64,000 bases of DNA from CAZPWF01 sp964610775 (lineage in GTDB: Bacteria > Patescibacteriota > Saccharimonadia > Saccharimonadales > JACQNP01), in assembly GCA_964610775.1 (NCBI GenBank), contig CAZSZC010000003.1, forward strand, positions 1 through 64,000, given 5' to 3'. The notes under the pieces were generated by a model. The model was not told the origin of the DNA and searched no databases. It saw only the letters and a list, made by a program, of their open reading frames with translations. Positions within the stretch are counted from its first letter, which is position 1. Each line of letters starts with the position of its first letter. Shown here piece after piece: positions 59,058 to 64,000 of this stretch. Both the position numbers and the translations under genes were made by a program.

Positions 59058-60494
59058 CTAAACTTTTTCGTGACGGGGGAAAAGCGTGCCTTCTATCGGA
59101 CGAACAACCCCTTCTTCGAAGACATGTCGAATTTTTGTAGACGTCTCGGGCATAAATGGCTCTAGTAATTCGGCGATTTCTAACAGGCAAGCCGCTTGGT
59201 AAGCTAAAACCTCGCGCAAGTGGTCAACGTCACCTTGTTTGTGTATCTCCCAGGGCTTGGCTTCGTCGATGTATTGATTAAGACCCCTAACCTGCTCCCA
59301 TATTTCATCTAATGCGCGATCAAAATGACAATTATCGATGGCCTCCCAGTACGATGCAACATCATGAGTCGCTGGGGGAGTTTCACCAATAATACCGTTC
59401 TGATATTGCCTAACCATAGCGGCTGTTCGCTGGACTGCGTTGCCTAATTCATTAGCTAGCTCGCTGTTATATGACTGCTCGAGTTTCTCCCAACTAAAAT
59501 CACCGTCATTATAAGAAGGAATGTGCCGCAAGAAATAATAACGGAAAACATCCGCACTATATTTATCAACAATTTCTTTTGGATGTACAACTAAACCAGT
59601 GCTCTTACTAATTTTTTGACCTGTAATTGTAATAAATCCATGAACATAAAGAGTTTTAGGTAAGGGTAGTCCCAATCCTAATAATATGCCAGGCCAAATA
59701 GCCGCATGAAAGCGTAGGATATCCTTACCAATTACCTGAACATTTGCCGGCCAGAAGCCTTTAAAGTCAGCATGTTCTGGGTATCCAAGTACTGTTAGAT
59801 AATTCATTAACGCCTCAAACCAGACATACATGACCTGGCTATCATCACCCGGAACTGGAATGCCCCAAGAGATCTTATCTTTTGGACGCGAAACGCTAAT
59901 ATCTTCCAACCCTTCATTTATTACACCGAGTATCTCGTGCTTCTTGGTCTTCGGTACGATCCTAAATGAACCGTCTTCTATAGCCTTTTTTATCTTTGGG
60001 GCATAAGCGCTAAGCTTAAAGTAGTAATTTTCTTCTTCTAGCTTTTCATATGGTTTGTTGTGGTTTGGGCAGACACCATTATTCTCTTTAGCAACTGTCT
60101 CAGTTACAAATGCCTCACAGCCGGTACAATACCAGCCAGAATACTTGCTTTTGTAGATGTCTTTTTCTAATGCTTTCCATATGAGCTGGGCTCTCTGTTC
60201 GTGCCCAGTGTCGGTCGTTCTAACAAATCTATCATTACTGATATTTAGTAGTTTTCCTAGATCCCTGAAATTCTGACTCATCTGATCAGTAAAAACTTTG
60301 GTTTCTAAACCAAGCTCTTTGGCCTTGTCGGCAATTTTGCCGCCGTGTTCATCTGACCCGGTCGCAAAAATAACTGATTTTTTTTGGGAACGAGCCGCCC
60401 TAGCTAATACATCGGCTTGTACCAGCTCCATACCGAAACCAATATGTGGTTCGCCGTTTACATAGGGAATTGAGGTGGTAACATAATACTTCAT
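59058..60494 (-). CDS. metG: Methionyl-tRNA synthetase
   Basis: MetRS charges tRNA-Met. The 478-residue protein has the class I HIGH motif in YVNGEPHIGFGMEL, the zinc knuckle (WYCTGCEAF and VCPNHNK), the KMSKS-type loop GQKISKSTG, and the helical anticodon domain. It stops after the anticodon domain without the C-terminal tRNA-binding (Trbp111-like) domain. TAGACT lies 7 nt before the ATG. It heads the metG, tatD and two hypothetical genes operon. Confidence 0.96.
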   Translation of the reverse strand: MKYYVTTSIPYVNGEPHIGFGMELVQADVLARAARSQKKSVIFATGSDEHGGKIADKAKELGLETKVFTDQMSQNFRDLGKLLNISNDRFVRTTDTGHEQRAQLIWKALEKDIYKSKYSGWYCTGCEAFVTETVAKENNGVCPNHNKPYEKLEEENYYFKLSAYAPKIKKAIEDGSFRIVPKTKKHEILGVINEGLEDISVSRPKDKISWGIPVPGDDSQVMYVWFEALMNYLTVLGYPEHADFKGFWPANVQVIGKDILRFHAAIWPGILLGLGLPLPKTLYVHGFITITGQKISKSTGLVVHPKEIVDKYSADVFRYYFLRHIPSYNDGDFSWEKLEQSYNSELANELGNAVQRTAAMVRQYQNGIIGETPPATHDVASYWEAIDNCHFDRALDEIWEQVRGLNQYIDEAKPWEIHKQGDVDHLREVLAYQAACLLEIAELLEPFMPETSTKIRHVFEEGVVRPIEGTLFPRHEKV

Positions 60495-60501
60495 ACTTTT
60501 T

Positions 60502-60507
60502 AGTCTA
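60502..60507 (-). promoter_or_regulatory. -10 box, leaderless start of metG
   Basis: TAGACT ends 7 nt before the ATG at 60494. alaS has the same hexamer, 9 nt upstream of its start. Confidence 0.45.
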
Positions 60508-60628
60508 ACCTTTGTTTACGTTCAATGAAATAGAGAGAAAATACACTAAGCCCGCTTGGGCATATTCATAGTTTGTGTCATTGATAGCGTATAGTTCATT
60601 TGGTCTAATTATAACAAATAACTGGTAC

Positions 60629-60943
60629 CTAAGCCCAATTGCGTTTCTGATTTATAGCTTCTTTGTCCCTAAAGGCTTTTTCTAGATCAATATTTAACCG
60701 ATTACACAGATCTAGTAGTAGCCAAAACACATCGGCAGCTTCTTCTTCGAGATCATGTATTTTCGATGATGAGTCTGTCTTGATGCCAGTTACTTTACGA
60801 GCTGCTTTGGCAAATTCGCCACTTTCTTCTAGGAATAACATAAAAACTTCAGCCACAGTTTCTTTATCAAACCCACGTTCCACAACTAATTGTTTAATTA
60901 ATTTCTGGTATTGGACAAGTGATGCCTTTTCTGGTAAATCCAT
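60629..60943 (-). CDS. MazG-like nucleotide pyrophosphohydrolase (second copy)
   Basis: This 104-residue protein (from ATG 60943) has the MazG metal-binding pattern FLEESGEFAKAARK and DLEEEAADVFWLLLDLCNRL. The longer in-frame start upstream would add 14 residues unlike the family and overlap the promoter. TATAAT sits exactly 6 nt before this ATG. It is distinct from the gene at 2332-2652, with different spacing around the acidic motifs. It presumably hydrolyses a nucleotide triphosphate. Confidence 0.75.
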   Translation of the reverse strand: MDLPEKASLVQYQKLIKQLVVERGFDKETVAEVFMLFLEESGEFAKAARKVTGIKTDSSSKIHDLEEEAADVFWLLLDLCNRLNIDLEKAFRDKEAINQKRNWA

Positions 60944-60949
60944 GCTCGA

Positions 60950-60955
60950 ATTATA
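60950..60955 (-). promoter_or_regulatory. -10 box, leaderless start of the second MazG-like gene
   Basis: A perfect TATAAT ends 6 nt before the ATG at 60943, so the first base of the mRNA should be the start codon. Confidence 0.6.
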
Positions 60956-60956
60956 G

Positions 60957-61118
60957 CTACTTACTTGATAAATGCCACAATCCACAATGTTGGCACTTAT
61001 AGGCTTTTAGCGGAATACCACGCTGCCAGTCAATAGTAACGGCGGATGCTTCGGCTGACTTTTTGTCATCAAAAACCAGCTTTTCAGAACATGGCAATTC
61101 TTTAGTTTCGATTGGCAT
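60957..61118 (-). CDS. Small zinc-ribbon-like protein
   Basis: This 53-residue protein starts at ATG 61118 (MPIETKELPCSEKL). It ends AYKCQHCGLWHLSSK, a CxxC motif with a nearby His, seen in small actinobacterial and phage proteins of unknown function. The start lies 17 nt inside the end of the trehalase-like gene, suggesting translational coupling. With only one CxxC plus Cys10 and His it might bind a single metal ion. Confidence 0.55.
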   Translation of the reverse strand: MPIETKELPCSEKLVFDDKKSAEASAVTIDWQRGIPLKAYKCQHCGLWHLSSK

Positions 61119-62385
61119 TATCGATATAGTCCTTACATAGCCTCTCAAATATTGCATTAGTCCAGCCGAAACCGGTCTGTGATGGATAAACGCCTTTTAT
61201 GGGTGGCTTATCAGGATTAACTACGTTGTATTTCTCCAGAAAAACATGATGTTCATTGAACCAATCAAGATTAGTTTTCAGCCACTTCATAGCTATGCGT
61301 TTAGCGTCGTCATAATAACCATAACGCTCCAAGCCCTTGATCGTAATATATTGAAGCGGAGCCCAACCGTTTGGATAGGCCCATTGTGTAGGCATACTAC
61401 CAGGTACAAATTGGTTAAGTGTTTGTGTATCGGTTGTAGCTAGACCCCCCCTGTTTTCAAAGCGCTTTAGAGCCTTCACTAGCTGCTCAGCCTGCTTATC
61501 AGTAACCATCCCAGCCCACATGGGATAAAAGGTAGCGAGTGAGCTTACCGTGCCACGCTTCTCTTTAGCGTAATTGTAATCATAATAAAGACCCTTTAAA
61601 TTACTCCACATGTGCTCATTCATGACCCGACGACGATGCTCAGCAGCGACTTCCCAAGCTGCAGCGGTACGAGAATCATTGATCAATTTGTAGAACCTTG
61701 CAAAATCCATCTCGTATTTATAGAGCAAGGCATTTAGGTCTACCGGCACATATTGGAGTGCCTTGCGATTAAAGCGAGTGGTCATATCCCAGCCACTTTC
61801 TGCTTCGGCTAGATCATTTAACATATTAATGTCATAGTACCGACTCAAACCCTGGAAGACTCGCCTCGCATTAGGCTTCGAGACCCCCATCCAAACATTT
61901 TCGTATTCGTTCTCGGCGACTGACATCATCCGCTTAAGCCACTTTGTATTCGGCTGGTAGGTGTCGTATATTTCCCAAATTAATGAGGTCAAAAATGGAG
62001 GCTGCGAGCGACCGGTAAGGTAAGTTCGAGACGCATTTGGAATTATGCCGTACCTGTTGAACATAAATACCATGTTGTCCAGAATCCCCTCAACTAATGG
62101 TCTATGGCTTTGGTCCATAATGCCTTGAACCATAAAATAACTATCCCAGTAGTACATTTCATTAAAATCAAAGTCGTGACCTTCCTCGAAGGCAGGGACT
62201 AAATAGGGTTTTGGTAAGCCGAGCATACTATCATCGTCTTTCGGATGAAATCGTTCTAGCTTTCGCCAGTACTCACTAATATATAGCCGCGCTTCACTGA
62301 CATCACCAGCCGATAAATCATGGTGGCGATGAAGTATCGATAAATTCTTTACTTTCTGCGTTACGCTCTTGGCCTTATCTATCAT
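61102..62385 (-). CDS. Trehalase-like glycoside hydrolase (GH37)
   Basis: This 427-residue (alpha/alpha)6 barrel protein resembles trehalase, which splits trehalose into glucose. Family features are FNEMYYWDSYFMVQGI (signature 1), YGIIPNASRTYLTGRSQPP, the catalytic acid region AESGWDMTTRF, signature 2 PTQWAYPNGWAPLQY, the catalytic base region FLEKYNVVN, and QTGFGWTNAIFE. Two deviations are visible: the usual QWD of signature 2 is QWA, and the GGGGEYP loop is IKGVYP, losing its Glu. There is no signal peptide, so it acts inside the cell. At 427 residues it is shorter than E. coli TreA/TreF. Trehalose from an actinobacterial host would be a plausible substrate. Confidence 0.85.
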   Translation of the reverse strand: MIDKAKSVTQKVKNLSILHRHHDLSAGDVSEARLYISEYWRKLERFHPKDDDSMLGLPKPYLVPAFEEGHDFDFNEMYYWDSYFMVQGIMDQSHRPLVEGILDNMVFMFNRYGIIPNASRTYLTGRSQPPFLTSLIWEIYDTYQPNTKWLKRMMSVAENEYENVWMGVSKPNARRVFQGLSRYYDINMLNDLAEAESGWDMTTRFNRKALQYVPVDLNALLYKYEMDFARFYKLINDSRTAAAWEVAAEHRRRVMNEHMWSNLKGLYYDYNYAKEKRGTVSSLATFYPMWAGMVTDKQAEQLVKALKRFENRGGLATTDTQTLNQFVPGSMPTQWAYPNGWAPLQYITIKGLERYGYYDDAKRIAMKWLKTNLDWFNEHHVFLEKYNVVNPDKPPIKGVYPSQTGFGWTNAIFERLCKDYIDNANRN

Positions 62386-62424
62386 CTGTTACAAGCCTAG
62401 GTTATCAAGCGTATGTGGTCAAGC

Positions 62425-62712
62425 TTACAAATAAATTAGAGCCATCAGCAACAATACAAATACACCCAATAACTGTCGAAAATAACAAACACCCCTAAAC
62501 GCTTCTAGGATTGCCCAAATCAAAAGACTGATAGCCCCTAGAGCTTTAGATATTTGAGATAACTGATTGCTAGCACCAAGAACTATCTGAACTAGAATTG
62601 TTGCAGTCCATATTATCAGCGGTAGGTTTGGCCGCTGCCAAATAGCTAACTTACCATCCTTGTCCAACCAAAATCGGTCACTAAAAGTTTCTTTTCTTCT
62701 CCGCTTCTTCAT
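62425..62712 (-). CDS. Small two-helix membrane protein
   Basis: This 95-residue protein has a basic N-terminus (KKRRRKETF) and two to three hydrophobic helices (LPLIIWTATILVQIVLGA, ALGAISLLIWAILEAFRGV, LLGVFVLLLMALIYL). It lies between the trehalase-like gene and the divergent CNNM gene. No family is recognised with confidence. Confidence 0.65.
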   Translation of the reverse strand: MKKRRRKETFSDRFWLDKDGKLAIWQRPNLPLIIWTATILVQIVLGASNQLSQISKALGAISLLIWAILEAFRGVCYFRQLLGVFVLLLMALIYL

Positions 62713-62789
62713 GCTTATTATGTTATCAGAAGGCCTTATACCATGTTAATGGTTGTCGGTCACTACTTTTATGCTTACAATAAAACTAA

Positions 62790-63770
62790 ATGGAGTTTTC
62801 TCTTCTATTTATTGAAGTGCTTATACTTGTCGGTCTTTCGGCATTATGTTCTGGGTTGAACATAGCCCTAATGTCCCTTAACCCAAGTGACCTTGCTCGC
62901 AAAGTAAAACTAGGAGACATAAGAGCCAAACGAGTCATTGGACTCAGACGCAATAGCCACCTAACTCTTGCAGCCATACTACTTACAAATGTAGCGGTCA
63001 TATCAGCGACTTCCCTTGTTATTGACAATAGATTTAATGGTCTTGTCGCTGGCATCTCAAGCACATTACTTATTGTAGTTTTTGGCGAAGTAATGCCACA
63101 AGCACTTTTTGCTCGCCATGCACTTAGTGTATGTTCGCGTCTTTCTGGAGTTTTGAAGCTAATGATATTCATTACCTACCCGATATCAAAACCCCTACAA
63201 CTACTCCTAGATAAAATGATTGGACATGAGGCGGCACATCTTCACACCCGGCATGAACTTGGCATAATCATCAACGAGCACGCCAGTGAAAAAAACAGTG
63301 AACTCGATGAAGATGAAGTAGAAATAATACAAGGTGCGCTCAGCTTAAGTCATAAGCGAATTCGCGACATAATGACTGACATTAAAAATACATATTGGCT
63401 AACTTCAGATACATTAATAGATGAAAATAAACTTGACGAAATAAAAGAACATAACTGGAGTAGAATTCCTATTTTCAACAAAGAAAAAACCGAGTGTTTT
63501 GGAGTTTTATTAATGAAGGACATGGTTGATGTCGACTTTGATGACCACCCTAAACTTGTAAGTGAATTACGTCTTCACTCCACAAAACTGGTCGGTTCAA
63601 TGACAGCGCTTGATACGCTGTTTCGTAAATTCATAACTGCTAAATCACATCTCATACCTGTAGAGAAAGACGACAAAATCATTGGTATCGTTACGATTGA
63701 GGATTTGATAGAAGAAATATTGGGTCACGAAATTGTAGACGAGTCCGATCACGACCGCTTAGCAGCCTAA
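62790..63770 (+). CDS. CNNM/CBS-domain (CorC/HlyC-type) membrane protein
   Basis: This 326-residue protein has an N-terminal CNNM domain with helices (LLFIEVLILVGLSALCSGLN, LAAILLTNVAVISATSLVI, TLLIVVFGEVMPQALFARH) and a tandem CBS pair (IRDIMTDIKNTYWLTSDT, and LIPVEKDDKIIGIVTIEDLI). It lacks a C-terminal CorC_HlyC domain. Relatives take part in Mg2+/cation export or homeostasis. TACAAT ends 8 nt before the ATG. It ends 2 nt from the converging FKBP gene. Confidence 0.88.
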   Translation: MEFSLLFIEVLILVGLSALCSGLNIALMSLNPSDLARKVKLGDIRAKRVIGLRRNSHLTLAAILLTNVAVISATSLVIDNRFNGLVAGISSTLLIVVFGEVMPQALFARHALSVCSRLSGVLKLMIFITYPISKPLQLLLDKMIGHEAAHLHTRHELGIIINEHASEKNSELDEDEVEIIQGALSLSHKRIRDIMTDIKNTYWLTSDTLIDENKLDEIKEHNWSRIPIFNKEKTECFGVLLMKDMVDVDFDDHPKLVSELRLHSTKLVGSMTALDTLFRKFITAKSHLIPVEKDDKIIGIVTIEDLIEEILGHEIVDESDHDRLAA

Positions 63771-63772
63771 AA

Positions 63773-64000
63773 CTATTTTTCAACTTCAATAAGCTCAACG
63801 TCAAAAATCATCAACGTATTTGGCGGGATAGGACCCTGGCCTTCTTTGCCGTAACCTACAGCGGGCGGTATAATAATGCGTCTCTTACCACCGACTTTCA
63901 TGCCCAATATACCCTGTTCTAGTCCTAGTACCACTTCGTGTTTGCCAGGTGCGAACACGAGTGGTTTTGGCTGCTGACCAACTTTCTCAGGTGCAGTCTG
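63773..64000 (-). CDS. FKBP-type peptidyl-prolyl isomerase (partial at right edge)
   Basis: Only the C-terminal 75 residues are in the window; the frame is open to base 64000. The FKBP core is clear: VVLGLEQGILGMKVGGKRRI, IIPPAVGYGKEGQGPIPPNT and the final LMIFDVELIEVEK. These enzymes isomerise X-Pro bonds and help protein folding. An upstream linker (PEKVGQQPKPL) suggests an N-terminal extension outside the window, perhaps an anchor. Confidence 0.92.
   Translation of the reverse strand, partial: QTAPEKVGQQPKPLVFAPGKHEVVLGLEQGILGMKVGGKRRIIIPPAVGYGKEGQGPIPPNTLMIFDVELIEVEK

Overview
The window reads as a chromosome segment of a Candidatus Saccharibacteria (TM7, Patescibacteria/CPR) bacterium. 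The basis is AT-rich DNA and small lineage-typical membrane and surface proteins. The gene content is repair and translation genes with almost no biosynthesis: LigA, UvrA, UvrC, SbcB, RuvX, AlaS, MetG, MnmA, Obg, LemA and HtpX. TGA is used as a stop, so the code is standard. Three N runs (545-554, 37122-37221, 45300-45399) show that this is a scaffolded draft, and no rRNA or CRISPR array is present.

Layout. 1-730: the tail of a serine recombinase runs into a tRNA-Gly gene, followed by a broken tRNA-Gly fragment fused to a hairpin repeat. 730-3650: hypothetical genes, a MazG-like enzyme, tRNA-Phe and tRNA-Ala. 3716-8166: ligA, a membrane protein, htpX and lemA. 8200-12300: tRNA-Val and two tRNA-Leu genes around an FAD oxidoreductase and a DMT transporter. 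12320-17963: a compact minus-strand operon (YqeG-like phosphatase, uvrC, Xaa-Pro peptidase, YvlD-like, secG, SBP5). 17985-32972: trhO, an ABC exporter, L25, DedA, uvrA, two 2H-like proteins, prephenate dehydratase, sbcB and obg. 33024-38900: cell-envelope genes (LysM-CHAP, mltG, ruvX, a baseplate-J-like membrane protein, an FtsA/PilM-like ATPase). 38931-41889: alaS and mnmA. 41954-50420: a long array of secreted or surface proteins, including tandem paralogues. 50428-56357: an F1-type ATPase operon whose first gene encodes an unusual exported protein instead of standard a and c subunits. 56396-64000: cysteine desulfurase, tatD, metG, a second MazG-like protein, a trehalase-like enzyme, a CNNM/CBS protein and an FKBP isomerase cut by the window edge.

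Two things stand out. First, an 88-90 nt element with up to three hairpins occurs four times (404-493, 2184-2271, 8381-8468, 12025-12113). Each copy sits next to a tRNA gene, and each is joined to a duplicated or degenerate tRNA fragment. The hairpin arms change in compensating pairs between copies, which points to a conserved structure. Second, the F1 ATPase cluster has alpha, beta, gamma, delta, epsilon and b-like subunits. In place of atpB and atpE it has a 282-residue signal-peptide protein whose C-terminal two-helix hairpin carries a c-subunit-like RNP loop but lacks the ion-binding carboxylate.

Many first genes of transcription units have a -10 box exactly 6-7 nt before the start codon, so leaderless mRNAs look common here. 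Genes inside operons often overlap by 4 bp. Three tRNA U34-related genes are present: mnmA and trhO act on U34, and a cysteine desulfurase may supply sulfur to MnmA. The envelope genes suggest a host-associated cell with an elaborate surface.
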